DNA from: Rhizobium giardinii bv. giardinii H152
Lineage (GTDB): Bacteria > Pseudomonadota > Alphaproteobacteria > Rhizobiales > Rhizobiaceae
Assembly (NCBI RefSeq): GCF_000379605.1
Contig: NZ_KB902602.1
Location: 62,001 to 126,000, forward strand
Direction: 5' to 3'
DNA length: 64,000 nt
Positions 16,445 to 25,549 of this stretch are shown here, one piece after another. The notes beneath the pieces were generated by a model. The model was not told where the DNA came from. It made no database searches and saw only the letters and a program-made list of their open reading frames with translations. A program made the position numbers and the translations under genes. Position 1 is the stretch's first letter, and each line of letters opens with the position of its first letter.

Positions 16445-16673
16445 TACTCTTTTTGCCCTTCTGATGCCCGTGTTGCAAGGCTTGATCTGACAAGCGCATT
16501 AATGAGTTCACGCTCTAGTCTTCGTGCGCAGGCACATGAAGAGCATGATTTCGCTCGTTACGCGCTGCCGCATGAGGGTGTCAGCTAAGCCGTCAAACCG
16601 TTATCTCAACAGCAAGCGTCACGGCCTTTTCGTTGAGCCCGGTGAAGAAGACAGAGAATGAAGCGTTCCGGTT

Positions 16674-17972
16674 TCAGCCTCGCGGTGGCCGTTGAATCTC
16701 CACGGGCGTCTTCATGATTATTTCTCGATGCGGGAAGGGAATGGATATCCCAGCCTCCTTGAACGCATCCCATAACGCCATCAGAACTTGGCCGCGCACA
16801 TTCGTCAGACCGTTTGCCGGATCGGATATCCAGAAGCGGAGGCGAAAATCCAGCGAGGAAGCACCAAAGGCTGTCATCCAGCAGACCGGGGTCTTATAGT
16901 CGTTAGCGACGCGGGGAACGGCAGAGGCAGTTTCGATGGCAATCCGCACCACCTCATGCGGATCACTAGCGTACGACGTGCCGAAATCGACATCGATACG
17001 GACGTAGTCGCTGGAAAACGACCAATTCACCACCTGCTGCGAGATGAAGTCCTCATTGGGGATAAGATATTCTTTCCCGTCGCGGGTAATGACCGACACG
17101 AAACGTGCACGGAGATCACGAATGGAACCGAACGTGTCGCCAAGGGTGATCGTGTCACCGGGCTTGATCGACTTGTCGAGCAGGATGATGATCCCTGAAA
17201 TAAAATTGGACACGACCTTCTGCAGCCCGAAGCCAATTCCAACGCCCACAGCTCCAGAGAAAACCGTTAGCGCCGTGAGATCGATACCCGTCGCCGACAA
17301 TGCGATGGCACCGGCGATCAGGATCAAAACGATCTTGATGACCTTGCTGATCAGCACCTTGAAAGACGGCGACAGGTCGCCGGAACGTTGGACCCAATGG
17401 GAAAGCACATTGCCGACCAGGACTGCGACCCAGATAAGTGCGATCGTTAGGACAACCACCTTTACGATGATCAGCAGCGACAAACGCATCGCACCCAGGT
17501 TGACAGCGGCACCATCAAGCGTCGACAGGACAGGACCGTCAAGCCCGGTGGCGTAGAGGGCGAGATACCCCCAGCTAACGATGGCGACCACGCGCGACAA
17601 GGTCGGATTGCGAATAATCTTGGTCAGCACGGAAATTACAAACCACGTGGCCGCCAAGGTGAGCGCCGTCGAGACCAGCCAGCGTTGCGAAGGCCAGGTG
17701 TTCTGAGTGAGAATTATATTCGCAAGCCACAGCCAAACGATCAGAGAAAGCCATTTCAGACGGCGCATGAACGCGATGACGACGCGAAGCAGATCTGGAT
17801 TACCCTTAATGCGCCGGGCCCTCGTTTCCATCGCCGGCTCAATTTTGGATGCGACGAAGGATGCGAAAACATAGCCGACTGCGATAATTCCGAGTTGGTA
17901 AAACGTCCATTCGCTGAACACGAATGTCCTGAACCAGATTTCAAGCGGCCGAACGATCTGCATGAAATCCAC
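16674..17972 (-). CDS. MscS-family mechanosensitive ion channel
   Basis: 432 residues. Five or six hydrophobic helices lie in the first about 260 residues, then the MscS pore and beta domain: the glycine-rich helix AVGVGIGFGLQKVVSNFISG (about 238-258), then DTITLGDTFGSI and a C-terminal alpha/beta domain. The length and the extra N-terminal helices fit the medium-sized YbdG/MscM-like class. It sits in the inner membrane and releases solutes on hypo-osmotic shock. The start is a GTG at 17972 with GAGGCACCGCC upstream; an ATG three codons later is an alternative. Monocistronic. Confidence 0.92.
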   Translation of the reverse strand: MDFMQIVRPLEIWFRTFVFSEWTFYQLGIIAVGYVFASFVASKIEPAMETRARRIKGNPDLLRVVIAFMRRLKWLSLIVWLWLANIILTQNTWPSQRWLVSTALTLAATWFVISVLTKIIRNPTLSRVVAIVSWGYLALYATGLDGPVLSTLDGAAVNLGAMRLSLLIIVKVVVLTIALIWVAVLVGNVLSHWVQRSGDLSPSFKVLISKVIKIVLILIAGAIALSATGIDLTALTVFSGAVGVGIGFGLQKVVSNFISGIIILLDKSIKPGDTITLGDTFGSIRDLRARFVSVITRDGKEYLIPNEDFISQQVVNWSFSSDYVRIDVDFGTSYASDPHEVVRIAIETASAVPRVANDYKTPVCWMTAFGASSLDFRLRFWISDPANGLTNVRGQVLMALWDAFKEAGISIPFPHREIIMKTPVEIQRPPRG

Positions 17973-17988
17973 GGCGGTGCCTCTTGCT

Positions 17989-18120
17989 CTACTCTGCAGT
18001 CAACCCGCGGAACTCAAAAATGTTCACGATTTCGCCGAGAATCTGGCCGTTTCGGACCCGCATCACGTCCATGGCATTGAAGCGGGTGGCGCGTCTCAGC
18101 ATGGTTTGCTTCACACCTTC
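17989..18120 (-). pseudogene. C-terminal fragment of SnoaL/NTF2-like protein
   Basis: The frame ends RFNAMDVMRVRNGQILGE then IVNIFEFRGLTAE and a stop, a pattern typical of the last beta-hairpin of SnoaL/NTF2-like proteins. Upstream of about 18120 the frame stays open but turns into unrelated sequence, because the DNA there codes better on the plus strand. This is a stub left by a rearrangement. Confidence 0.4.
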
Positions 18121-18167
18121 GGCGGCGGATATCGCGACAAGGGCGGCGCCGCTGAAAGCTTCAACTG

Positions 18168-18363
18168 CGTGAATCTTCAACTGACGTCCGACGATATCGA
18201 CCGCCTCGAGGTCGATATCCGTGCCACGTCGCTCTCCCGTACCGACGGCTTCTTCTTCGGCGTCAGCGACGGATCCGAGATCGAGGACGACCTGCAGTTC
18301 GTCGCCAAGGCACGGGAGGCCCTCGTTTCCGAGCTCACGGTCTTCTACACATCGTGGTGGTAA
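18168..18363 (+). pseudogene. C-terminal fragment of a conserved hypothetical protein
   Basis: The plus-strand frame reads DIDRLEVDIRATSLSRTDG, then FFFGVSDGSEIEDDLQF and VAKAREALVSELTVFYTSWW before a stop. This resembles the C-terminus of a small rhizobial protein family. The region before it belongs to the minus-strand SnoaL-like stub, so the two fragments abut head-on at about 18120-18165, the mark of a recombination or deletion junction. No start codon can be assigned. Confidence 0.45.
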
Positions 18364-18685
18364 CACCCTCCGCCAGTATCAGTCCGGTCGGTGACAGCAC
18401 CGGCCGGCCGGAATGCCGGACGTCTCCCACTCAAGGTCGTGGGTTTCGCATGACTTCCAACGCTACCAGATCAACTCCGGAGGCGCCCCGCCAAGGGGCG
18501 ACTGAAAGAAAGTTCAGCAGCAGCCGGCGAATATCGAACTGACCTTCGAGGCGCTGCGGGACTGGGATTGCCGTGGGCCTGCAATTCTGCATTGTCAGAG
18601 ATACCGCGTCCTCGGACACCGTGGCTGTCGCTTGTGCGGCAACCGGGATCGCTTGCGCCTCTTAGGTACCGACTGTTGCCGTCGG
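18364..18685. other. no supported gene
   Basis: GC-rich with several short inverted repeats (for example around 18398-18415, GGCCGGCCGG) but no continuous coding frame with a domain on either strand. Confidence 0.5.
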
Positions 18686-18979
18686 CTAAAAGATATTCAC
18701 GCTGTGCGGTCCTACATATTCAATCCGATAGGACAGACCACGCGCTTTCCTCATGAAACGGTTCGCGCCAGCAAGGTCGGTCCGGATTTCGTTGTGGCCA
18801 AAAGCAGCACCGTCAAAATTGGATCTCAACCAGGTTGCCGCCTCCTGAGACAAGGCCTTGATCTCCCAGAGATGTCGGGCGGCCTTTTTGATGCGAAAAT
18901 CCGGTGCTTCGATGCACTTAGGGTCGTTTTGGCGCAGAGGACTGCCGGTCCTCTCATCGGATATGAGCGAATGAAACAT
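18686..18979 (-). CDS. conserved hypothetical protein
   Basis: 97 residues from the ATG at 18979, which has a strong GGGAGGAGAAATC ribosome site; the longer in-frame start has none. The sequence MFHSLISDERTGSPLRQ followed by AARHLWEIKALSQEAATWL and LAGANRFMRKARGLSYRIEY is a soluble small protein. Rhizobia carry many proteins with the NRFMRKAR-type motif, but I cannot name the family. Monocistronic. Confidence 0.6.
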   Translation of the reverse strand: MFHSLISDERTGSPLRQNDPKCIEAPDFRIKKAARHLWEIKALSQEAATWLRSNFDGAAFGHNEIRTDLAGANRFMRKARGLSYRIEYVGPHSVNIF

Positions 18980-19319
18980 GATTTCTCCTCCCGCGCGTCC
19001 GTCGGATTTTCTTTGGCTTCTGGATGAGCATCCCTGTGATTGCGCGGTCTCTAAATTACCGAGGATTGGAGTGCTGTCCAGAGCCAAACGCCTTCGGTAC
19101 GATACCGAACAACCAGCCAAAAAGGCTGTAGCTGATGACGCAGTGCTTTAGCGATTTGTTCGGCGGGTTGAAAAAGTCGACAAGACGAAATCAATACCAG
19201 GACTTTGGTTCGAATCCTTTCAAGGCGAAGGCTCTAAACGGCTGCCTAAAACGGAGAACATTCCGTCTTTGCGCAATCCGCTATGCCGGTCAATCTCTTC
19301 AAAATCTTGGACGGCAAGC
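18980..19319. other. intergenic region, no supported gene
   Basis: Contains the upstream region of the 97-residue gene and the downstream region of the P5C-reductase-like gene. No domain-bearing frame. A GGTTCGAATCC at about 19207 recalls a tRNA T-arm but has no stem around it. Confidence 0.5.
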
Positions 19320-20099
19320 CTATTTTTCGATCCGGCTAAGCACGCGGCCTAAGGCCCGTCTCAGCGCGTCTGTTCCACCATTGAGGTCAAAATCTTGGAA
19401 CACCTGCTCGTTCAATCCGCCCTTTGTCGCAAACTCGCGACTGAGATCGATGAAGTGGCCCTTGCCGGCAAGGAGCGCGGTCTCGGACAGGCTGGCGAAG
19501 AGAGGCGCAATATAGGTGCGGCCTTTGTCTTCCGGCAGACCATTTTTCGCGAGCCATTCCGTGGTACGGTGCATGATGCCAAAATACGTGGCCATCAAGG
19601 CGCTGGCAGCCGCAAGCAGATCGTATTCCTTCCTGGTCTCGCATTCGACGGCGTTGCCAAGCACGTTGAAGAAGGCGGCCGTATCCGCGTCGCGCGGAAA
19701 GATTGCGGTGACGCCCTTGCGGCGCGCGACGAAGGGTAGGGGGATCGCCTGCGAAAGGCGAACATCCGCGCCGATCCAGTCGAAGAGCGCGTCGCGGCTT
19801 GTCGCGGCGACGACACTGATCACCTTCTGCATATCGCTGAATTGCAGTGGGCTGATAACCTCTTGCGCGATCTGCGGGCGGATCGCCAGCACGACCGTAT
19901 CGCAGCCGTCGACGATCGCCTGATTGTCGCCGGAAACACGGACCTGTGGGAAATCAGTGGCGAGCCTCGCCGAAACATCAACGCTGCGTTGGGACACCAT
20001 AACATGCGACACGGCGGTAGGTTCGGCGAGCAGGCCGCGCACCATGGCGTCGGTGATGGCACCGGTCCCGATGAATCCGATCTTCCGTGGTAGGGGCAT
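19320..20099 (-). CDS. pyrroline-5-carboxylate reductase-like (ProC family) enzyme
   Basis: 259 residues. The N-terminal NAD(P)H site GFIGTGAITDAM (about 8-19) and the C-terminal helical dimerisation domain with the TKGGLNEQVF block near 225-234 are typical of ProC. The family reduces pyrroline-5-carboxylate or related ketimines to proline. In this setting, co-directional with the GntR regulator (start two bases after its stop) and next to hydroxyproline genes, it could reduce pyrroline carboxylates made during hydroxyproline or 3-hydroxyproline breakdown. Housekeeping ProC is usually elsewhere and about 270 residues. The specific substrate is an inference. Confidence 0.85.
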   Translation of the reverse strand: MPLPRKIGFIGTGAITDAMVRGLLAEPTAVSHVMVSQRSVDVSARLATDFPQVRVSGDNQAIVDGCDTVVLAIRPQIAQEVISPLQFSDMQKVISVVAATSRDALFDWIGADVRLSQAIPLPFVARRKGVTAIFPRDADTAAFFNVLGNAVECETRKEYDLLAAASALMATYFGIMHRTTEWLAKNGLPEDKGRTYIAPLFASLSETALLAGKGHFIDLSREFATKGGLNEQVFQDFDLNGGTDALRRALGRVLSRIEK

Positions 20100-20101
20100 G
20101 G

Positions 20102-20821
20102 CTATTCGGCCGCCACGCGCGCGCCGAGCGAAACGTCGGTCGTATAGTTTTCGCGCATGAACCGGAGGAAATTGTCCTGGAACTGCCGTGTATGGGCATG
20201 CGCCAGCTCGTCGGCGCGCTCGACATCCTTGGCGCGGATCGCTTCCAGCATGAGGTTGTGCTCATCCGTCAGGAGATAACCGTCGCCGGTGCGTTCCAGA
20301 TATTCGAAATGCAGGTGCAGCATGCGCTGGCCCTGGTTCAGAAGCCGCTCATAGAAGGAGGCGAGATAGGCGTTCTTGCCGGCGTGAGCGATCGCCATGT
20401 GAAACTGCTTGTTGGCCTCAGACATCTTCAGGTGCACGTTGGTCTTCACTGCAGCCTCAAAGTCCTTCTGGCGTTTGGCGATGATCTTCAGGTCGGCCTC
20501 GGTGCGCAGTGCGGCGGCAAGCCGCGTGTTCATGCGCTGGGCGACGTCGAGCGCCTCGACATATTTGGGAAAGCTCGCCACTTCGATCGGCGCGACGATG
20601 GTGCTGCGATTGGAAAGCGTAACCACAAGGTCCTCGCCCGCCAGCCGGATTAGTGCTTCGCGCACCGGTGAGCGCGACATGTCGAAGCGCTCGGCCAGCG
20701 TCGTCTCGTCGAGCAACTGTCCTGGGGGCAGCGTCAGCGCGAGAATCTCCGCCCGAAGCGTATCGTAGACATTTTTCCAGCCGGTGCCCCGCACCCGCTT
20801 CATTTCAATTTCGTCAGACAC
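20102..20821 (-). CDS. GntR family regulator, FCD (FadR-type) subfamily
   Basis: 239 residues. The N-terminal winged HTH (about 12-80) has LPPGQLLDETTLAERFDMS then SPVREALIRLAGE. The C-terminal FCD domain (about 95-220) shows the metal-binding His/Asp pattern in NKQFHMAIAHAGKN and DEHNLMLEAIRAKD. Starts at a GTG with AAAGGGGA upstream. It is divergent from the amino-acid ABC genes, matching the arrangement of HypR-like regulators that repress hydroxyproline genes until an imino acid binds. An inverted repeat in the intergenic region is its likely operator. Confidence 0.88.
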   Translation of the reverse strand: MSDEIEMKRVRGTGWKNVYDTLRAEILALTLPPGQLLDETTLAERFDMSRSPVREALIRLAGEDLVVTLSNRSTIVAPIEVASFPKYVEALDVAQRMNTRLAAALRTEADLKIIAKRQKDFEAAVKTNVHLKMSEANKQFHMAIAHAGKNAYLASFYERLLNQGQRMLHLHFEYLERTGDGYLLTDEHNLMLEAIRAKDVERADELAHAHTRQFQDNFLRFMRENYTTDVSLGARVAAE

Positions 20822-20891
20822 TTGCGTCCCCTTTCAGAGTTCGCGGTCATTGGGCCAGAAAAACAACGTGTCGGCAATTTACAATTTCCGC

Positions 20892-20935
20892 TTGACTTTG
20901 TCGACTACAAGACGACATATTTTTGTCAGTCGACA
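20892..20935 (+). promoter_or_regulatory. candidate promoter and GntR operator
   Basis: TTGACT (20892-20897) and GACATA (20915-20920) with 17 bp between them look like a sigma-70-type promoter for the transporter genes. TGTCGACTACAAGACGACA (20899-20917) is an inverted repeat (TGTCG/CGACA arms) that fills the spacer, and a second TGTC/GACA pair follows at 20924-20935. FCD-type GntR proteins bind short inverted repeats of this size, so repression by blocking the promoter is plausible. Confidence 0.5.
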
Positions 20936-21013
20936 CGAAGCCGACAGAAAAGGACTTGAAGAACGGCCGAAGCCGACGGGTGGAACCGCGCTTCTCAGCG
21001 CTCAAGATGGGGA

Positions 21014-21850
21014 ATGCATATGCTCTCGAAGATGATGACGTCCGCACTGCGGGCGACGGCCGCGCTCGTCCTGGTGGCGGGTCTTTCGACCGCGACTGCC
21101 TCAGCTCAGGCGGAAGGCTATTGGCAGGGTGTTCAGAAATCCGGTACGCTGCGCTGCGGCGCCGCTGTCGCGCCCCCCTATGTGATGCGCGATCCGGCCA
21201 GCGGCGAATATTCCGGCTTCTTCGCCGATCTCTGCCGGGAATTCGCCGACGTCCTGCAGGTGAAGCCCGAATTCGTCGATACGACCTGGGATAACATTGT
21301 CGCGGGCCTTCAGGCCGGAAAGTGGGACCTGTCGCTCGCTCTGAACCGCACGTCGGCGCGTGCCATGGCAGTGCAGTTCTCCATTCCCGCGATGGAGTAT
21401 CAGATCTCGCTGGCCTACAACAAAGATAACCCGAAGATTCCGGCGGGCGCCGCCTCGGTCGCCAATATCGACAAGGAAGGCGTGACGCTTGCCGTCATGT
21501 CGGGTACCGCCCAGGACAAGGCAATTTCCGCCGCAGTCAAGACGGCGACGATCCTGCGTCTGCCGACAAACGATGAGACACGGCTTGCGGTCGTGTCGCG
21601 CCGCGCCGACATCCTCGTCGATGCTTCCGACACGAACCAGCTCTTCACCCAGTCGAACCTGGACTGGGCGGTGGCGATGAACCCGACGCCGGCGCTCGCC
21701 AAGCAAGGTGTGGCCTTCGGCCTGCCGCATCAGCTTTCAGCTGCGGACGTCGAAGTGGTCAACATCTTCCTCGAAGAACGCGTCGCGACCGGCCACGTGG
21801 ATGAACTGATCCGCAAGGCGGTTGATGAAGTCCTCAAGGCCGGCAACTGA
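21014..21850 (+). CDS. amino-acid ABC transporter periplasmic binding protein
   Basis: 278 residues. Signal peptide about 1-32 (ATAALVLVAGLSTATASAQA). The mature part is a family-3 solute-binding protein: SGTLRCGAAVAPPYVMRDP, YSGFFADLCREFADVL, WDNIVAGLQAGKWDLSLALN, with the two-lobed fold. First gene of the transporter operon, so it captures the imino/amino acid in the periplasm. In the hydroxyproline context hydroxyproline or proline is the likely ligand, by inference. The ATG at 21014 or the one two codons later may be used; GGGGAATGC lies just upstream. Confidence 0.92.
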   Translation: MHMLSKMMTSALRATAALVLVAGLSTATASAQAEGYWQGVQKSGTLRCGAAVAPPYVMRDPASGEYSGFFADLCREFADVLQVKPEFVDTTWDNIVAGLQAGKWDLSLALNRTSARAMAVQFSIPAMEYQISLAYNKDNPKIPAGAASVANIDKEGVTLAVMSGTAQDKAISAAVKTATILRLPTNDETRLAVVSRRADILVDASDTNQLFTQSNLDWAVAMNPTPALAKQGVAFGLPHQLSAADVEVVNIFLEERVATGHVDELIRKAVDEVLKAGN

Positions 21851-21920
21851 GCCCGGTAAGTGGACCATGTCGGGCCGTGCGGCGGCTCCGCTTCTTTGTT
21901 CTGAGGAGGAGAATTGGACG

Positions 21921-22691
21921 ATGCCGGATACCGCTCCACTGGTTAAGATCGAAGGCCTTCACAAAAGCTATGGCGGCGTAGTGAAGGTTTTGCAGGGCCT
22001 CGACATCGAAATGAAGCCCGGCGATCGCGTCGTGGTCATCGGTCCTTCCGGCGGCGGCAAGTCCACGCTGCTCAGGGTGTTGATGGGGCTCGAACAGATC
22101 GACAGCGGCTCGATTATGTTTGGCGGCAAGCCTTACATTTCTGCCAATGGCAGCGGCAAGACCGCGATCGATACCAAAGTACGGCGCTCGATCGGCATGG
22201 TCTTTCAGCATTACACGCTGTTTCCGCATCTCGACGTGATCGGCAATCTGATCCTCGCGCCGGTGAAAGTCAGGGGCGAAAGCAAGGCTGCCGCGCGTGA
22301 ACGGGCGATGGCGCTGCTCACCCGCTTCGGGCTGGCGGCGAAGGCCAACGCCTATCCGGCCCAGCTCTCCGGCGGGCAAAAGCAGCGTGTGGCCATCGCC
22401 CGCGCGCTGATGCTCGATCCAAAACTCATGCTGTTTGATGAGGTGACCTCGGCGCTCGATCCCGAACTGGTGGCAGAAGTCGAGCAGGTCATCCTGCAAC
22501 TTGCCCAGCAGCAGATGCCGATGGTCATCGTCACTCACGACATGTGGTTCGCAAAGCATATCGCCTCTCGCGTGATCTTCTGCGCCGGCGGTGTTGTCGT
22601 CGAAGACGGTCCCCCCGAACAGGTGCTCGGTTCGCCGAAGGAAGAGAGCACCCGCGACTTCATCGAGCGGGTCTTCCACATCAAGCACTGA
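21921..22691 (+). CDS. polar amino-acid ABC transporter ATPase
   Basis: 256 residues from the ATG at 21921, which follows CTGAGGAGGAGAATT; longer in-frame starts have no ribosome site. Walker A GPSGGGKST (about 38-46), signature LSGGQKQRVAIARAL (about 150-164), Walker B LMLFDEVTSALD. Length and motifs fit the GlnQ/HisP class. It pairs with the binding protein upstream and with the broken permease downstream, so transport by this system is probably lost unless another permease serves it. Confidence 0.93.
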   Translation: MPDTAPLVKIEGLHKSYGGVVKVLQGLDIEMKPGDRVVVIGPSGGGKSTLLRVLMGLEQIDSGSIMFGGKPYISANGSGKTAIDTKVRRSIGMVFQHYTLFPHLDVIGNLILAPVKVRGESKAAARERAMALLTRFGLAAKANAYPAQLSGGQKQRVAIARALMLDPKLMLFDEVTSALDPELVAEVEQVILQLAQQQMPMVIVTHDMWFAKHIASRVIFCAGGVVVEDGPPEQVLGSPKEESTRDFIERVFHIKH

Positions 22692-22701
22692 GGGGTGGAC
22701 G

Positions 22702-23319
22702 ATGAACTACAGTTTCGACTTCGCGTCCGTCTTCCGCAATTTCGGACCGCTCTGGGACGGCCTCTGGATCACGGTTCAGCTCACGATCGCGGCTAACGCC
22801 ATCGGGCTGACGCTCGGATTTCTGCTGGCGTCGCTGCTCGTCATGAGCCACTGGGCGCTGATCCGGCTCCCGATCATGCTTTTTGTACGCCGGCGATCAT
22901 CCAGATCGTCTGGTTCTTCTATTGCGTGCCCATGCTGTTCAACGTCTTCCTCGGTTCGGTCACGATGGGCATCGTGGCGCTAGGTCTCAATCTGGCGGCC
23001 TTCAATGCCGAGGCCTATCGAGCTTCGATTCAGGCGGTTCCACGGGAGCAGCTCGATGCCGGAATAGCGCTCGGTGTAAACCCGTTCCAGCGCATTCTCT
23101 ACATCGTCCTGCCGACGGCGGTCCGCAACTCGATCCCGGTTCTGCTGACAAACGGGATCGGTATCTTCCAGCAGAGTGCATTGGTTGCCATCGTAGCCGT
23201 CCAGGATCTTCGTCGAGGTGCTGACGATTGTCGCCCTCAGCTACTTCGTCATTGCCTTCCCGCTGACGCGCGCTGTCACGGTTATTGAACAACGCATCCT
23301 CAAGCGGCTGGCCCTCTGA
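22702..23319 (+). pseudogene. amino-acid ABC transporter permease, broken
   Basis: The coding sequence is spread over three frames. The first (NYSFDFASVFRNFGPLWDGL) ends near 22885, the second (IIQIVWFFYCVPMLFNVFLG through ILYIVLPTAVRNSIPVLLTN) ends near 23205, and the third (IFVEVLTIVALSYFVIAF) runs to the stop at 23317-23319. Total span is about 15-20 codons shorter than a normal GlnP/HisM permease, so both junctions look like small deletions rather than simple base errors. The conserved EAA-type loop (FNAEAYRASIQAVPREQLDA) is present in the middle frame. ATG 22702 has GGGGTGGACG upstream. Confidence 0.8.
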
Positions 23320-23355
23320 CCTGTCCCCTAACCGAACCCTCGAATTGGAGAAACC

Positions 23356-24234
23356 ATGAAACTCTCTGGCGTCATGCCCGCCCTCGTCACGCCCTTCGAC
23401 AAGGAAGGCAAGATCGACTTCAAGGCATTCGAAAAGCTGCTTGTCCACCTGCGCGAAGCAGGGGTCAGCGGCTGGGTGCCGAACGGTTCGACCGGCGAAT
23501 ATTTCAGCCAGTCGACTGAAGAGCGACGCGAGGTGCTGCAGTTCGTCACGGACTTTGCCAAGCCGGGCGAAATCCTGATTGCCGGGACGAATGCGCCGGC
23601 AACGCGCGAAGTCATCGAGCAGACGGCGATGGCCAAGGAGATCGGTTACGATACCGTTCTTCTGGCGCCGCCCTTCTACACCCGTCCGACGCAAGAAGAG
23701 CTGATCAAGCACTATGAAACCGTGCTGGCCGCGGTGGATGTGAACATCGTCCTCTATTCCTATCCGGCAAAGGACGGATCGGACATTTCCTTCGAACTGA
23801 TGGACCATTTTGCCGACAATCCGCGCGTCATCGGCATCAAGGAGAGCTCCGGCGTCCTGCAGCGCGCGATCGACATTGCCAGCCGCTATGAAGGCAAGAT
23901 CCAGCTCGTCAGCGGCTCGGACGACATCGCGCTCGACTTCATGTTCTGGGGGGCGGAAAGCTGGATCTGCGGCCCGTCCAACTGCATGGCCAAGGCCTGC
24001 TGCGATCTCGACCGGAACTACAAGGCCGGCGACCTCGGCAAAGCTCGTGAGATGATGAAGACGCTCTACCGGGCGATGAACATCCTCGAATCCGGCAAGT
24101 TCGTCCAGAAGATCAAGTATGGCTGCGAATTGCAGGGCCTGCCGGTTGGTGAATGCCGCGCGCCGCTTGGCCCCCTGACGGATGACGAAAAAGCCGAATT
24201 CCGCGCTGCCATGGAGCCGATCCTCAATTGGTAA
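23356..24234 (+). CDS. DapA-family enzyme, probable pyrroline-4-hydroxy-2-carboxylate deaminase
   Basis: 292 residues, class I aldolase-like TIM barrel. Schiff-base lysine K162 in GIKESSG, Tyr in IVLYSYPAK (134-136), and the N-terminal NGSTGEYFSQS binding loop (43-53). Family members include dihydrodipicolinate synthase, N-acetylneuraminate lyase and, in rhizobial hydroxyproline loci, the deaminase that converts pyrroline-4-hydroxy-2-carboxylate to alpha-ketoglutarate semialdehyde. The neighbours (amine oxidase, semialdehyde dehydrogenase, racemase-family enzyme) support the last role. ATG 23356 follows TTGGAGAAACC. Corresponds to HypD in Sinorhizobium naming, by context. Confidence 0.85.
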   Translation: MKLSGVMPALVTPFDKEGKIDFKAFEKLLVHLREAGVSGWVPNGSTGEYFSQSTEERREVLQFVTDFAKPGEILIAGTNAPATREVIEQTAMAKEIGYDTVLLAPPFYTRPTQEELIKHYETVLAAVDVNIVLYSYPAKDGSDISFELMDHFADNPRVIGIKESSGVLQRAIDIASRYEGKIQLVSGSDDIALDFMFWGAESWICGPSNCMAKACCDLDRNYKAGDLGKAREMMKTLYRAMNILESGKFVQKIKYGCELQGLPVGECRAPLGPLTDDEKAEFRAAMEPILNW

Positions 24235-24294
24235 GTCTCGCGGCGGGCGGTGAAACGCCGTCCGGCCATGACCAGGATTATGGAGAGAACCAGC

Positions 24295-25527
24295 ATGACC
24301 ACTTTGGTCGTCGGCGCAGGCATTATCGGCACCACCATCGCCTACGAACTGCAAAAGCGGGGGCGGCGGGTGATCCTGCTCGACAAGGGCGAGGTCGGGC
24401 GCGGCGCGTCCTATGGCAACATGGCGTCGATCGCCGTTACCGAGTTCATGCCGGCCTCACGCCCGTCGATCTGGAAACAGATTCCCGGCTGGATGCTCGA
24501 CCCGGAAGGGCCGGTACGCGTCCGTCCGGGCTATATGCCCAGATTGCTTCCCTGGTTCGCCCGATTTGTCGCAGCGTCCCGGCCGGCCAAGCTGCGCCAG
24601 CTGGAGGCCGAGGGTGCGGTTCTCTGCAACCGAGTGTACGACGATCTGTTACCTTTGCTGCACGAAACGGGCCTGGAAGCCGAACTGACAGACGAGGGCT
24701 GCCTTTCGCTTTATAGCAACGAGGCAGAGTTCCAGGCCGACCGCGAACACATCGAAATACTCGAGCGGTTCAACTTCCCGCATCAGCGCTTGACGGGCAC
24801 GCAGGCGCGGGAACTTGAGCCGGAACTGTCCGATCGGATCGGCATCGCTGTGCTCTTTCCCCAGAACCGCAGCCTGCGCGACCCCTTTCGCCTCGTGCAG
24901 CGCCTTGCCGAGCGCTTCACAGCACTCGGCGGCGAAATCCGCCGCGGCGCGGTGGCCGGTTTCGACCGCTCCCAGCGCATCACCGCAGTGCGGCTCGCGG
25001 AAAGCGAGCGCGTCGTTGCCGAGGAGGTGGTGATTGCAGCCGGAGCCTACAGCGGTCTGCTCTCCAAAATGCTGGGAGAATCGATGCCGCTCGAGACGGA
25101 GCGCGGTTACCACACCCAGATCATGTCGCCGGGCATTTCCATGCGCCATTCGATCATCTGGCCAGCCCGCGCCTTTATGGTCACGCCGACGGCGGGAGGT
25201 ATCCGCGTCGGCGGAACGGTCGAGATGGCCGGTCTCGACGCCGCACCCGACTACCGCCGTTCGAAGATAACCGTGCGCCGGGCGCAGACGGCCTTGGCGA
25301 ACCTGCGTTGCGAGGACTTTTCCGAGTGGATGGGCCATCGCCCGGCTTTCCCGGATACAGTGCCGGTCATGTCCGCTTCGGCCAAAATACCCGGCGTCTT
25401 CTATGCGACCGGTCACGGCCATCTCGGCGTCACCTATGCCGCAACGACCGCGCGTCTGATGGGCGATCTGATCACCGGCGTGACGCCGCCCATCGACATG
25501 CACCCCTATCGCGTCGACCGCTTCTAG
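24295..25527 (+). CDS. FAD-dependent amine oxidase, probable D-hydroxyproline dehydrogenase
   Basis: 410 residues from ATG 24295 (TGGAGAGAACC upstream). The dinucleotide loop VVGAGIIGTTIAYEL is at the very N-terminus, followed by DKGEVGRGASYGNMASI; DAO-family FAD domain throughout, closing with FYATGHGHLGVTYAATTARL. DadA-like enzymes oxidise D-amino acids. In hydroxyproline loci the homologue (HypO) oxidises cis-4-hydroxy-D-proline to pyrroline-4-hydroxy-2-carboxylate, the substrate of the preceding gene product. Intact, with normal length. Assignment of substrate is by context. Confidence 0.85.
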   Translation: MTTLVVGAGIIGTTIAYELQKRGRRVILLDKGEVGRGASYGNMASIAVTEFMPASRPSIWKQIPGWMLDPEGPVRVRPGYMPRLLPWFARFVAASRPAKLRQLEAEGAVLCNRVYDDLLPLLHETGLEAELTDEGCLSLYSNEAEFQADREHIEILERFNFPHQRLTGTQARELEPELSDRIGIAVLFPQNRSLRDPFRLVQRLAERFTALGGEIRRGAVAGFDRSQRITAVRLAESERVVAEEVVIAAGAYSGLLSKMLGESMPLETERGYHTQIMSPGISMRHSIIWPARAFMVTPTAGGIRVGGTVEMAGLDAAPDYRRSKITVRRAQTALANLRCEDFSEWMGHRPAFPDTVPVMSASAKIPGVFYATGHGHLGVTYAATTARLMGDLITGVTPPIDMHPYRVDRF

Positions 25528-25549
25528 ACACATCCCGTGTGAGGACACC

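Noticed and set aside
19207-19217. GGTTCGAATCC, like a tRNA T-loop
   Set aside because: No pairing T stem, anticodon arm or acceptor stem could be built around it.
23002-24354. 450-codon minus-strand frame
   Set aside because: Antisense to the DapA-like gene and the permease; its residues are the mirror pattern of a GC-rich coding strand and show no family.
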